Source: Osedax frankpressi (taxonomy: Eukaryota; Annelida; Polychaeta; Sabellida; Siboglinidae). From it: a DNA stretch of 64,000 nucleotides. The position numbers and the translations under genes were made by a program. Positions 49,180 to 62,451 of this stretch are shown here, in pieces. The notes under the pieces are model-generated. The model did not search any database and was not told the origin of the DNA. It worked only from the letters and a program-made list of their open reading frames with translations. The stretch lies in assembly GCA_964035775.1 (NCBI GenBank), contig OZ038314.1, positions 3,167,371-3,231,370 on the forward strand. Direction: 5' to 3'. Position 1 is the first letter of the stretch; every line of letters begins with the position of its first letter.

Positions 49180-51345
49180 TTTTTCATTTATGGTTATTTA
49201 AGTTATAGTTATTTAAGTTATAGTTATTTAAGTTATAGTTATTTAAGTTATAGTTATTTAAGTTATAGTTATATAATTAATAGTTATTTAAGTTATAGTT
49301 ATTTAAGTTATAGTTATTTAAGTTATAGTTATTTAAGTTATAGTTATTTAAGTTATAGTTATTTAATTTATAGTTATTTAAGTTATAGTTATTTAAGTTA
49401 TAGTTATTTAAGTTATAGTTATTTAAGTTATAGTTATTTAAGTTATAGTTATTTAAGTTATAGTTATTTAATTAATAGTTATTTAAGTTATAGTTATTTA
49501 AGTTATAGTTATTTAAGTTATAGTTATTTAAGTTATAGTTATTTAAGTTATAGTTATTTAATTAATAGTTATTTAAGTTATAGTTATTTAAGTTATAGTT
49601 ATTTAAGTTATAGTTATTTAAGTTATAGTTATTTAAGTTATAGTTATTTAATTTATAGTTATTTAATTTATAGTTATTTAAGTTATAGTTATTTAAGTTA
49701 TAGTTATTTAAGTTATAGTTATTTAAGTTATAGTTATTTAATTAATAGTAATTTAAGTTATAGTAATTTAAGTTTAGTTATTTAATTTATAGTTATTTAA
49801 GTTATAGTTAATTAAGTTATCGTTAGTTAAGTTATAGTTATTTAAGTTATAGTTATTAAATTATAGTTATTTAAGTTATAGTTATTTAATTTATAGTTTT
49901 TTCATTTATGGTTATTTAAGTTATAGTTATTTAAGTTATAGTTATTTAAGTTATAGTTATTTAAGTTATAGTTATTTAAGTTATAGTTATTTAAGTTATA
50001 GTTATTTAATTAATAGTTATTTAAGTTATAGTTATTTAAGTTATAGTTATTTAAGTTATAGTTATTTAAGTTATAGTTATTTAAGTTATAGTTATTTAAG
50101 TTATAGTTATTTAATTTATAGTTATTTAAGTTATAGTTATTTAAGTTATAGTTATTTAAGTTATAGTTATTTAAGTTATAGTTATTTAAGTTATAGTTAT
50201 TTAAGTTATAGTTATTTAAGTTATAGTTATTTAATTAATAGTTATTTAAGTTATAGTTATTTAAGTTATAGTTATTTAAGTTATAGTTATTTAAGTTATA
50301 GTTATTTAAGTTATAGTTATTTAAGTTATAGTTATTTAATTTATAGTTATTTAATTTATAGTTATTTAAGTTATAGTTATTTAAGTTATAGTTATTTAAG
50401 TTATAGTTATTTAAGTTATAGTTATTTAATTAATAGTAATTTAAGTTATAGTCATTTAAGTTTAGTTATTTAATTTATAGTTATTTAAGTTATAGTTAAT
50501 TAAGTTATCGTTAGTTAAGTTATAGTTATTTAAGTTATAGTTATTAAATTATAGTTATTTAAGTTATAGTTATTTAATTTATAGTTTTTTCATTTATGGT
50601 TATTATATTATAGTTATATAAATTATAGTTATTTAAGTTATAGTTATTTAAGTTATAGTTATTTAAGTTATAGTTATTTAAGTTATAGTTATTTAAGTTA
50701 TAGTTATTTAAGTTATAGTTATTTAAGTTATAGTTATTTAATTAATAGTTATTTAAGTTATAGTTATTTAAGTTATAGTTATTTAAGTTATAGTTATTTA
50801 AGTTATAGTTATTTAAGTTATAGTTATTTAAGTTATAGTTATTTAATTAATAGTTATTTAAGTTATAGTTATTTAAGTTATAGTTATTAAATTATAGTTA
50901 TTTAAGTTATAGTTATTTAATTTATAGTTTTTTCTTTTATGGTTATTTAAGTTATAGTTATTTAAGTTATAGTTATTTAAGTTATAGTTATTTAAGTTAT
51001 AGTTATTTAAGTTATAGTTATTTAAGTTATAGTTATTTAAGTTATAGTTATTTAATTAATAGTTATTTAATTAATAGTTATTTAAGTTATAGTTATTTAA
51101 GTTATAGTTATTTAAGTTATAGTTATTTAAGTTATAGTTATTTAAGTTATAGTTATTTAAGTTATAGTTATTTAATTTATAGTTATTTAATTAATAGTAA
51201 TTTAAGTTATAGTAATTTAAGTTTAGTTATTTAATGTATAGTTATTTAAGTTATAGTTAATTAAGTTATCGTTAGTTAAGTTATAGTTATTTAAGTTATA
51301 GTTATTAAATTATAGTTATTTAAGTTATAGTTATTTAATTTATAG
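49180..51345. repeat. Extra 2.1 kb of B, A and B cassettes
   Basis: This block separates sequences that are adjacent at 44,059-44,119 in the upstream copy. It contains B six-T at 49,897, A at 50,585 and a variant B at 50,938 that reads TTTTTTCTTTTATGG. The A, plain body and TTATTAAATTATAG arrangement before 50,938 resembles 5,935-6,248. Either it was inserted by unequal exchange or the upstream copy lost it; the 60-bp pair at 44,059 and 44,119 looks like a deletion joint and favours loss. Confidence 0.72.
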
Positions 51346-52739
51346 TTTTTTCATTAATGGTTATTTAAGTTATAGTTATTTAAGTTATAGTTATTTAAGT
51401 TATAGTTATTTAAGTTATAGTTATTTAAGTTATAGTTATTTAAGTTATAGTTATTTAAGTTATAGTTATTTAAGTTATAGTTATTTAATTAATAGTTATT
51501 TAAGTTATAGTTATTTAAGTTATAGTTATTTAAGTTATAGTTATTTAAGTTATAGTTATTTAAGTTATAGTTATTTAAGTTATAGTTATTTAATTTATAG
51601 TTATTTAAGTTATAGTTATTTAAGTTATAGTTATTTAAGTTATAGTTATTTAAGTTATAGTTATTTAAGTTATAGTTATTTAAGTTATAGTTATTTAAGT
51701 TATAGTTATTTAAGTTATAGTTATTTAATTTATAGTTATTTAATTTATAGTTATTTAAGTTATAGTTATTTAAGTTATAGTTATTTAAGTTATAGTTATT
51801 TAAGTTATAGTTATTTAAGTTATAGTTATTTAATTAATAGTAATTTAAGTTATAGTAATTTAAGTTTAGTTATTTAATTTATAGTTATTTAAGTTATAGT
51901 TAATTAAGTTATCGTTAGTTAAGTTATAGTTATTTAAGTTATAGTTATTAAATTATAGTTATTTAAGTTATAGTTATTTAATTTATAGTTTTTTCATTTA
52001 TGGTTATTATATTATAGTTATATAAATTATAGTTATTTAAGTTATAGTTATTTAAGTTATAGTTATTTAAGTTATAGTTATTTAAGTTATAGTTATTTAA
52101 GTTATAGTTATTTAAGTTATAGTTATTTAATTAATAGTTATTTAAGTTATAGTTATTTAAGTTATAGTTATTTAAGTTATAGTTATTTAATTTATAGTTA
52201 TTTAAGTTATAGTTATTTAAGTTATAGTTATTTAATTAATAGTTATTTAAGTTATAGTTATTTAAGTTATAGTTATTTAAGTTATAGTTATTTAAGTTAT
52301 AGTTATTTAAGTTATAGTTATTTAATTTATAGTTATTTAATTTATAGTTATTTAAGTTATAGTTATTTAAGTTATAGTTATTTAAGTTATAGTCATTTAA
52401 TTAATAGTAATTTAAGTTATAGTAATTTAATTTTAGTTATTTAATTTATAGTTATTTAAGTTATAGTTAATTAAGTTATCGTTAGTTAAGTTATAGTTAT
52501 TTAAGTTATAGTTATTAAATTATAGTTATTTAAGTTATAGTTATTTAAGTTATAGTTATTTAATTAATAGTTATTTAAGTTATAGTTATTTAAGTTATAG
52601 TTATTTAAGTTATAGTTATTTAAGTTATAGTTATTTAAGTTATAGTTATTTAATTTATAGTTATTTAATTTATAGTTATTTAAGTTATAGTTATTTAAGT
52701 TATAGTTATTTAAGTTATAGTTATTTAATTAATAGTAAT

Positions 52740-55308
52740 TTAAGTTATAGTAATTTAAGTTTAATTATTTAATTTATAGTTATTTAAGTTATAGTTAATT
52801 AAGTTATCGTTAGTTAAGTTATAGTTATTTAAGTTATAGTTATTAAATTATAGTTATTTAAGTTATAGTTATTTAATTTATAGTTTTTTCATTTATGGTT
52901 ATTATATTATAGTTATATAAATTATAGTTATTTAAGTTATAGTTATTTAAGTTATAGTTATTTAATTTATAGTTATTTAATTTATAGTTATTTAAGTTAT
53001 AGTTATTTAAGTTATAGTTATTTAAGTTATAGTTATTTAATTAATAGTAATTTAAGTTATAGTAATTTAAGTTTAGTTATTTAATTTATAGTTATTTAAG
53101 TTATAGTTAATTAAGTTATCATTAGTTAAGTTATAGTTATTTAAGTTATAGTTATTAAATTATAGTTATTTAAGTTATAGTTATTTAATTTATAGTTTTT
53201 TCATTTATGGTTATTTAAGTTATTTTTATTTAAGTTATAGTTATTTAAATTATAGTTATTTAATTAATAGTTATTTAAGTTATAGTTATTTAAGTTATAG
53301 TTATTTAAGTTATAGTTATTTAAATTATAGTTATTTAAGTTATAGTTATTTAATTTATAGTTATTTAAGTTATAGTTATTTAAGTTATAGTTATTTAAGT
53401 TATAGTTATTTAAGTTATAGTTATTTAAGTTATAGTTATTTAAGTTATAGTTATTTAAGTTATAGTTATTTAATTAATAGTTATTTAAGTTATAGTTATT
53501 TAAGTTATAGTTATTTAAGTTATAGTTATTTAAGTTATAGTTATTTAAGTTATAGTTATTTAATTTATAGTTAATTAAGTTATCATTAGTTAAGTTATAG
53601 TTATTTAAGTTATAGTTATTAAATTATAGTTATTTAAGTTATAGTTATTTAATTTATAGTTTTTTCATTTATGGTTATTATATTATAGTTATATAAATTA
53701 TAGTTATTTAAGTTATAGTTATTTAAGTTATAGTTATTTAAGTTATAGTTATTTAAGTTATAGTTATTTAAGTTATAGTTATTTAATTTATAGTTATTTA
53801 AGTTATAGTTATTTAAGTTATAGTTATTTAAGTTATAGTTATTTAAGTTATAGTTATTTAAGTTATAGTTATTTAAGTTATAGTTATTTAAGTTATAGTT
53901 ATTTAAGTTATAGTTATTTAATTAATAGTTATTTAAGTTATAGTTATTTAAGTTATAGTTATTTAAGTTATAGTTATTTAAGTTATAGTTATTTAAGTTA
54001 TAGTTATTTAATTTATAGTTATTTAATTTATAGTTATTTAAGTTATAGTTATTTAAGTTATAGTTATTTAAGTTATAGTTATTTAAGTTATAGTTATTTA
54101 AGTTATAGTTATTTAATTAATAGTAATTTAAGTTATAGTAATTTAAGTTTAGTTATTTAATTTATAGTTATTTAAGTTATAGTTAATTAAGTTATCGTTA
54201 GTTAAGTTATAGTTATTTAAGTTATAGTTATTTAATTTATAGTTTTTTCATTTATGGTTATTATATTATAGTTATATAAATTATAGTTATTTAAGTTATA
54301 GTTATTTAAGTTATAGTTATTTAAGTTATAGTTATTTAAGTTATAGTTATTTAAGTTATAGTTATTTAAGTTATAGTTATTTAAGTTATAGTTATTTAAT
54401 TAATAGTTATTTAAGTTATAGTTATTTAAGTTATAGTTATTTAAGTTATAGTTATTTAAGTTATAGTTATTTAAGTTATAGTTATTTAATTAATAGTTAT
54501 TTAAGTTATAGTTATTTAAGTTATAGTTATTTAAGTTATAGTTATTTAAGTTATAGTTATTTAAGTTATAGTTATTTAAGTTATAGTTATTTAAGTTATA
54601 GTTATTTAATTTATAGTTATTTAATTTATAGTTATTTAAGTTATAGTTATTTAAGTTATAGTTATTTAAGTTATAGTCATTTAATTAATAGTAATTTAAG
54701 TTATAGTAATTTAAGTTTAGTTATTTAATTTATAGTTATTTAAGTTATAGTTAATTAAGTTATCGTTAGTTAAGTTATAGTTATTTAAGTTATAGTTATT
54801 AAATTATAGTTATTTAAGTTATAGTTATTTAATTTATAGTTTTTTCATTTATGGTTATTTAAGTTATAGTTATTTAAGTTATAGTTATTTAAGTTATAGT
54901 TATTTAATTAATAGTTATTTAAGTTATAGTTATTTAAGTTATAGTTATTTAAGTTATAGTTATTTAAGTTATAGTTATTTAAGTTATAGTTATTTAATTT
55001 ATAGTTATTTAAGTTATAGTTATTTAAGTTATAGTTATTTAAGTTATAGTTATTTAAGTTATAGTTATTTAAGTTATAGTTATTTAAGTTATAGTTATTT
55101 AAGTTATAGTTATTTAATTAATAGTTATTTAATTAATAGTTATTTAAGTTATAGTTATTTAAGTTATAGTTATTTAAGTTATAGTTATTTAAGTTATAGT
55201 TATTTAAGTTATAGTTATTTAATTTATAGTTATTTAATTTATAGTTATTTAAGTTATAGTTATTTAAGTTATAGTTATTTAAGTTATAGTTATTTAATTA
55301 ATAGTAAT
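52740..55308. repeat. 2.55 kb tandem duplication, copy 1
   Basis: Repeated directly downstream at 2,569 bp, later 2,554 and 2,539 bp. Marks are TTTAATTATTTAAT (52,761 and 55,330), TTATTTTTATTTAAG (53,222 and 55,791), TTATCATTAG (53,120 and 55,689; 53,584 and 56,138), and six-T monomers A 52,884, B 53,196, A 53,660, A 54,243, B 54,840 with partners. The first kilobase also matches 45.8-46.6 kb at offset 7,031, so the segment exists in three versions. Confidence 0.88.
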
Positions 55309-57850
55309 TTAAGTTATAGTAATTTAAGTTTAATTATTTAATTTATAGTTATTTAAGTTATAGTTAATTAAGTTATCGTTAGTTAAGTTATAGTTATTTA
55401 AGTTATAGTTATTAAATTATAGTTATTTAAGTTATAGTTATTTAATTTATAGTTTTTTCATTTATGGTTATTATATTATAGTTATATAAATTATAGTTAT
55501 TTAAGTTATAGTTATTTAAGTTATAGTTATTTAATTTATAGTTATTTAATTTATAGTTATTTAAGTTATAGTTATTTAAGTTATAGTTATTTAAGTTATA
55601 GTTATTTAATTAATAGTAATTTAAGTTATAGTAATTTAAGTTTAGTTATTTAATTTATAGTTATTTAAGTTATAGTTAATTAAGTTATCATTAGTTAAGT
55701 TATAGTTATTTAAGTTATAGTTATTAAATTATAGTTATTTAAGTTATAGTTATTTAATTTATAGTTTTTTCATTTATGGTTATTTAAGTTATTTTTATTT
55801 AAGTTATAGTTATTTACATTATAGTTATTTAATTAATAGTTATTTAAGTTATAGTTATTTAAGTTATAGTTATTTAAGTTATAGTTATTTAAATTATAGT
55901 TATTTAAGTTATAGTTATTTAATTTATAGTTATTTAAGTTATAGTTATTTAAGTTATAGTTATTTAAGTTATAGTTATTTAAGTTATAGTTATTTAAGTT
56001 ATAGTTATTTAAGTTATAGTTATTTAATTAATAGTTATTTAAGTTATAGTTATTTAAGTTATAGTTATTTAAGTTATAGTTATTTAAGTTATAGTTATTT
56101 AAGTTATAGTTATTTAATTTATAGTTAATTAAGTTATCATTAGTTAAGTTATAGTTATTTAAGTTATAGTTATTAAATTATAGTTATTTAAGTTATAGTT
56201 ATTTAATTTATAGTTTTTTCATTTATGGTTATTATATTATAGTTATATAAATTATAGTTATTTAAGTTATAGTTATTTAAGTTATAGTTATTTAAGTTAT
56301 AGTTATTTAAGTTATAGTTATTTAAGTTATAGTTATTTAATTTATAGTTATTTAAGTTATAGTTATTTAAGTTATAGTTATTTAAGTTATAGTTATTTAA
56401 GTTATAGTTATTTAAGTTATAGTTATTTAAGTTATAGTTATTTAAGTTATAGTTATTTAAGTTATAGTTATTTAATTAATAGTTATTTAAGTTATAGTTA
56501 TTTAAGTTATAGTTATTTAAGTTATAGTTATTTAAGTTATAGTTATTTAAGTTATAGTTATTTAATTTATAGTTATTTAATTTATAGTTATTTAAGTTAT
56601 AGTTATTTAAGTTATAGTTATTTAAGTTATAGTTATTTAAGTTATAGTTATTTAAGTTATAGTTATTTAATTAATAGTAATTTAAGTTATAGTAATTTAA
56701 GTTTAGTTATTTAATTTATAGTTATTTAAGTTATAGTTAATTAAGTTATCGTTAGTTAAGTTATAGTTATTTAAGTTATAGTTATTTAATTTATAGTTTT
56801 TTCATTTATGGTTATTATATTATAGTTATATAAATTATAGTTATTTAAGTTATAGTTATTTAAGTTATAGTTATTTAAGTTATAGTTATTTAAGTTATAG
56901 TTATTTAAGTTATAGTTATTTAAGTTATAGTTATTTAAGTTATAGTTATTTAATTAATAGTTATTTAAGTTATAGTTATTTAAGTTATAGTTATTTAAGT
57001 TATAGTTATTTAAGTTATAGTTATTTAAGTTATAGTTATTTAATTAATAGTTATTTAAGTTATAGTTATTTAAGTTATAGTTATTTAAGTTATAGTTATT
57101 TAAGTTATAGTTATTTAAGTTATAGTTATTTAAGTTATAGTTATTTAATTTATAGTTATTTAATTTATAGTTATTTAAGTTATAGTTATTTAAGTTATAG
57201 TTATTTAAGTTATAGTCATTTAATTAATAGTAATTTAAGTTATAGTAATTTAAGTTTAGTTATTTAATTTATAGTTATTTAAGTTATAGTTAATTAAGTT
57301 ATCGTTAGTTAAGTTATAGTTATTTAAGTTATAGTTATTAAATTATAGTTATTTAAGTTATAGTTATTTAATTTATAGTTTTTTCATTTATGGTTATTTA
57401 AGTTATAGTTATTTAAGTTATAGTTATTTAAGTTATAGTTATTTAATTAATAGTTATTTAAGTTATAGTTATTTAAGTTATAGTTATTTAAGTTATAGTT
57501 ATTTAAGTTATAGTTATTTAAGTTATAGTTATTTAATTTATAGTTATTTAAGTTATAGTTATTTAAGTTATAGTTATTTAAGTTATAGTTATTTAAGTTA
57601 TAGTTATTTAAGTTATAGTTATTTAAGTTATAGTTATTTAAGTTATAGTTATTTAATTAATAGTTATTTAAGTTATAGTTATTTAAGTTATAGTTATTTA
57701 AGTTATAGTTATTTAAGTTATAGTTATTTAAGTTATAGTTATTTAAGTTATAGTTATTTAATTTATAGTTATTTAATTTATAGTTATTTAAGTTATAGTT
57801 ATTTAAGTTATAGTTATTTAAGTTATAGTTATTTAATTAATAGTAATTTA
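55309..57850. repeat. 2.55 kb tandem duplication, copy 2
   Basis: The copy holds A 55,453, B 55,765, A 56,214, A 56,797 and B 57,379. Two monomers are missing relative to copy 1 (offset steps of 15 bp between 53,196 and 53,660 and again between 54,243 and 54,840). A TTTACATTATAG change near 55,815 is private. A neighbouring pair of TTTAATTAATAG monomers near 55,123-55,138 closes copy 1 and is not repeated here. Confidence 0.87.
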
Positions 57851-58007
57851 AGTTATAGTAATTTAAGTTTAGTTATTTAATTTATAGTTATTTAAGTTAT
57901 AGTTAATTAAGTTATCATTAGTTAAGTTATAGTTATTTAAGTTATAGTTAATAAATTATAGTTATTTAAGTTATAGTTATTTAAGTTATAGTTATTTAAG
58001 TTATAGT
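57851..58007. repeat. Cassette fragment with TTAATAAATTATAG
   Basis: A cassette start is followed by TTATCA (C at 57,916), then the 14-mer reads TTAATAAATTATAG in place of TTATTAAATTATAG. The cassette then stops without a six-T monomer and gives way to four plain monomers and the next unit. This is the joint between the 2.55 kb duplication and the right-end HOR. Confidence 0.75.
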
Positions 58008-58692
58008 TAATTAAGTTATCGTTAGTTAAGTTATAGTTATTTAAGTTATAGTTATTAAATTATAGTTATTTAAGTTATAGTTATTTTATTTATAGTTTTT
58101 TCATTTATGGTTATTATATTATAGTTATATAAATTATAGATATTTAAGTTATAGTTATTTAAGTTAATATTTATTTAAGTTATAGTTATTTAAGTTATAG
58201 TTATTTAATTTATAGTTATTTAAGTTATAGTTATTTAAGTTATAGATATTTAATTTATAGTTATTTAATTTATAGTTATTTAAGTTATAGTTATTTAAGT
58301 TATAGTTATTTAAGTTATAGTTATTTAATTAATAGTAATTTAAGTTATAGTAATTTAAGTTTAGTTATTTAATTTATAGTTATTTAAGTTATAGTTAATT
58401 AAGTTATCGTTAGTTAAGTTATAGTTATTTAAGTTATAGTTATTAAATTATAGTTATTTAAGTTATAGTTATTTAATTTATAGTTTTTTCATTTATGGTT
58501 ATTTAAGTTATAGTTATTTAATTTATAGTTATTTAATTTATAGTTATTTAAGTTATAGTTATTTAAGTTATAGTTATTTAAGTTATAGTTATTTAAGTTA
58601 TAGTTATTTAATTAATAGTAATTTAAGTTATAGTAATTTAAGTTTAGTTATTTAATTTATAGTTATTTAAGTTATAGTTATTTAAGTTATAG

Positions 58693-58910
58693 TTATTTAA
58701 GATATATTTATTTAATTAATAGTTATTTAATTTATAGTTATTTAAGTTATAGTTATTTAAGTTATAGTTATTAAATTATATTTATTTAAGTTATAGTTAT
58801 TTAATTTATAGTTATTTAATTTATAGTTATTTAATTTATAGTTATTTAATTTATAGTTATTTAATTTATAGTTATTTAATTTATAGTTATTATAGTTATT
58901 TAAATTATAG
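58693..58910. repeat. E module with six-unit core
   Basis: Starts at TTATTTAAGATATAT, without the TTATTATATAATATT opening that its partners at 61,575 and 63,916 have. It continues with TTTAATTAATAG, TTATTAAATTATAT, six TTATTTAATTTATAG copies (58,797-58,886), TTATTATAG and TTATTTAAATTATAG. Confidence 0.9.
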
Positions 58911-60494
58911 TTATTTAAGTTATAGTTATTTAAGTTATAGTTATTTAAGTTATAGTTATTTAAGTTATAGTTATTTAAGTTATAGTTATTTAAGTTATAG
59001 TTATTTAAGTTATAGTTATTTAAGTTATAGTTATTTAAGTTATAGTTATTTAAGTTATAGTTATTTAATTAATAGTTATTTAAGTTATAGTTATTTAAGT
59101 TATAGTTATTTAAGTTATAGTTATTTAAGTTATAGTTATTTAAGTTATAGTTATTTAATTTATAGTTATTTAATTTATAGTTATTTAAGTTATAGTTATT
59201 TAAGTTATAGTTATTTAAGTTATAGTTATTTAAGTTATAGTTATTTAATTAATAGTAATTTAAGTTATAGTAATTTAAGTTTAGTTATTTAATTTATAGT
59301 TATTTAAGTTATAGTTAATTAAGTTATCGTTAGTTAAGTTATAGTTATTTAAGTTATAGTTATTAAATTATAGTTATTTAAGTTATAGTTATTTAATTTA
59401 TAGTTTTTTCATTTATGGTTATTTAAGTTTTAGTTATTTAAGTTATAGTTATTTAAGTTATAGTTATTTAAGTTATAGTTATTTAAGTTATAGTTATTTA
59501 AGTTATAGTTATTTAAGTTATAGTTATTTAATTAATAGTTATTTAAGTTATAGTTATTTAAGTTATAGTTATTTAAGTTATAGTTATTTAAGTTATAGTT
59601 ATTTAAGTTATAGTTATTTAATTTATAGTTATTTAAGTTATAGTTATTTAAGTTATAGTTATTTAAGTTATAGTTATTTAAGTTATAGTTATTTAAGTTA
59701 TAGTTATTTAAGTTATAGTTATTTAAGTTATAGTTATTTAATTAATAGTTATTTAAGTTATAGTTATTTAAGTTATAGTTATTTAAGTTATAGTTATTTA
59801 AGTTATAGTTATTTAAGTTATAGTTATTTAAGTTATAGTTATTTAAGTTATAGTTATTTAATTAATAGTTATTTAAGTTATAGTTATTTAAGTTATAGTT
59901 ATTTAAGTTATAGTTATTTAAGTTATAGTTATTTAATTTATAGTTATTTAAGTTATAGTTATTTAATTAATAGTTATTTAAGTTATAGTTATTTAAGTTA
60001 TAGTTATTTAAGTTATAGTTATTTAAGTTATAGTTATTTAAGTTATAGTTATTTAATTTATAGTTATTTAAGTTATAGTTATTTAAGTTATAGTTATTTA
60101 AGTTATAGTTATTTAAGTTATAGTTATTTAAGTTATAGTTATTTAAGTTATAGTTATTTAAGTTATAGTTATTTAATTAATAGTTATTTAAGTTATAGTT
60201 ATTTAAGTTATAGTTATTTAAGTTATAGTTATTTAAGTTATAGTTATTTAAGTTATAGTTATTTAAGTTATAGTTATTTAATTAATAGTTATTTAAGTTA
60301 TAGTTATTTAAGTTATAGTTATTTAAGTTATAGTTATTTAAGTTATAGTTATTTAAGTTATAGTTATTTAAGTTATAGTTATTTAAGTTATAGTTATTTA
60401 AGTTATAGTTATGTAAGTTATAGTTATTTAAGTTATAGTTATTTAAGTTATAGTTATTTAAGTTATAGTTATTTAAGTTATAGTTATTTAAGTT
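58911..60494. repeat. Long body with one B cassette between E and D modules
   Basis: Mostly consensus monomers with evenly placed TTTAATTAATAG and TTTAATTTATAG forms. One cassette starts near 59,246 and ends at the B six-T monomer 59,404, followed by a TTTAAGTTTTAG change private to this copy. A TTATGTAAG change lies near 60,411. No other structure is seen in this 1.6 kb. Confidence 0.8.
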
Positions 60495-60618
60495 ATAATT
60501 ATTTAAATTATAGTTATATAAGTTATAGTTAATTAAGTTATCGTTATTTAAGTTATAGTTATTTAAGTTATAGTTATTTAAATTTTAGTTATATAAGTTA
60601 TAGTTATTGAATTTATAG
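60495..60618. repeat. D module, complete (124 bp)
   Basis: Same order as the modules at 35,264, 43,442 and 48,472. It ends the first right-end unit; plain monomers and a TTTAATTAATAG monomer separate it from the TTATCG opening at 60,874. Confidence 0.92.
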
Positions 60619-61574
60619 TTATTTAATTTATAGTTATTTAAGTTATAGTTATTTAAGTTATAGTTATTTAAGTTATAGTTATTTAAGTTATAGTTATTTA
60701 AGTTATAGTTATTTAATTAATAGTTATTTAAGTTATAGTTATTTAAGTTATAGTTATTTAAGTTATAGTTATTTAAGTTATAGTTATTTAAGTTATAGTT
60801 ATTTAATTTATAGTTATTTAAGTTATAGTTATTTAAGTTATAGTTATTTAAGTTATAGTTATTTAAGTTATAGTTAATTAAGTTATCGTTAGTTAAGTTA
60901 TAGTTATTTAAGTTATAGTTATTAAATTATAGTTATTTAAGTTATAGTTATTTTATTTATAGTTTTTTCATTTATGGTTATTATATTATAGTTATATAAA
61001 TTATAGATATTTAAGTTATAGTTATTTAAGTTAATATTTATTTAAGTTATAGTTATTTAAGTTATAGTTATTTAATTTATAGTTATTTAAGTTATAGTTA
61101 TTTAAGTTATAGATATTTAATTTATAGTTATTTAATTTATAGTTATTTAAGTTATAGTTATTTAAGTTATAGTTATTTAAGTTATAGTTATTTAAGTTAT
61201 AGTTATTTAATTAATAGTAATTTAAGTTATAGTAATTTAAGTTTAGTTATTTAATTTATAGTTATTTAAGTTATAGTTAATTAAGTTATCGTTAGTTAAG
61301 TTATAGTTATTTAAGTTATAGTTATTAAATTATAGTTATTTAAGTTATAGTTATTTAATTTATAGTTTTTTCATTTATGGTTATTTAAGTTATAGTTATT
61401 TAATTTATAGTTATTTAATTTATAGTTATTTAAGTTATAGTTATTTAAGTTATAGTTATTTAAGTTATAGTTATTTAAGTTATAGTTATTTAATTAATAG
61501 TAATTTAAGTTATAGTAATTTAAGTTTAGTTATTTAATTTATAGTTATTTAAGTTATAGTTATTTAAGTTATAG

Positions 61575-61836
61575 TTATTATATAATATTTATTTAAGTTA
61601 TAGTTATTTAAGATATATTTATTTAATTAATAGTTATTTAATTTATAGTTATTTAAGTTATAGTTATTTAAGTTATAGTTATTAAATTATATTTATTTAA
61701 GTTATAGTTATTTAATTTATAGTTATTTAATTTATAGTTATTTAATTTATAGTTATTTAATTTATAGTTATTTAATTTATAGTTATTTAATTTATAGTTA
61801 TTTAATTTATAGTTATTATAGTTATTTAAATTATAG
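61575..61836. repeat. E module with seven-unit core
   Basis: Has the TTATTATATAATATT opening, AGATATATT, TTTAATTAATAG, TTATTAAATTATAT, seven TTATTTAATTTATAG copies (61,708-61,812), TTATTATAG and TTATTTAAATTATAG. Compared with 19,095 it lacks about 100 bp of the middle, including the GCTATTTAAGTGATATT part. Confidence 0.9.
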
Positions 61837-62327
61837 TTATTTAAGTTATAGTTATTTAAGTTATAGTTATTTAAGTTATAGTTATTTAAGTTATAGTTAT
61901 TTAAGTTATAGTTATTTAAGTTATAGTTATTTAAGTTATAGTTATTTAAGTTATAGTTATTTAAGTTATAGTTATTTAAGTTATAGTTATTTAATTAATA
62001 GTTATTTAAGTTATAGTTATTTAAGTTATAGTTATTTAAGTTATAGTTATTTAAGTTATAGTTATTTAAGTTATAGTTATTTAAGTTATAGTTATTTAAT
62101 TAATAGTTATTTAAGTTATAGTTATTTAAGTTATAGTTATTTAAGTTATAGTTATTTAAGTTATAGTTATTTAAGTTATAGTTATTTAAGTTATAGTTAT
62201 TTAAGTTATAGTTATTTAAGTTATAGTTATTTAAGTTATAGTTATTTAAGTTATAGTTATTTAAGTTATAGTTATTTAAGTTATAGTTATTTAAGTTATA
62301 GTTATTTAAGTTATAGTTATTTAAGTT

Positions 62328-62451
62328 ATAATTATTTAAATTATAGTTATATAAGTTATAGTTAATTAAGTTATCGTTATTTAAGTTATAGTTATTTAAG
62401 TTATAGTTATTTAAATTTTAGTTATATAAGTTATAGTTATTGAATTTATAG
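62328..62451. repeat. D module, complete (124 bp)
   Basis: Preceded by about 15 consensus monomers in a row from 62,106, and identical in order to the 60,495 copy. It is the ninth D module in the window counting the short one at 2,148, or the tenth with the tail at 19,880. Confidence 0.92.

Larger units (their letters stand above)
46823..53700. repeat. About 5.5 kb block, copy 2, with an extra 2.1 kb inside
   Basis: Repeats the order A (46,823), E (46,972), D (47,290), B (47,593, 48,311), D (48,472), B (49,179) of copy 1, then has about 2.1 kb not found at that point in copy 1, and resumes at the CATTAATGG six-T monomer (51,346) with A (51,989), A (52,884), B (53,196), A (53,660). Relative to copy 1 about 256 bp with a B cassette end is missing between 52,540 and 52,884. 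Confidence 0.78.
58008..60873. repeat. Right-end higher-order repeat, copy 1
   Basis: Opens with TTAATTAAGTTATCG at 58,008; the same opening recurs at 60,874 and 63,200. Marks shared by all three are TTATTTTATTTATAG before the A six-T monomer (58,096; 60,963; 63,289), AGATATTTAAG, GTTAATATTTATTTAAG, AGATATTTAATTTATAG, a B six-T (58,484; 61,366; 63,707) and a cassette start that runs into an E module. This copy has an additional B cassette (59,404), so it is about 540 bp longer than copy 2. A D module lies near its right end. Confidence 0.88.
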
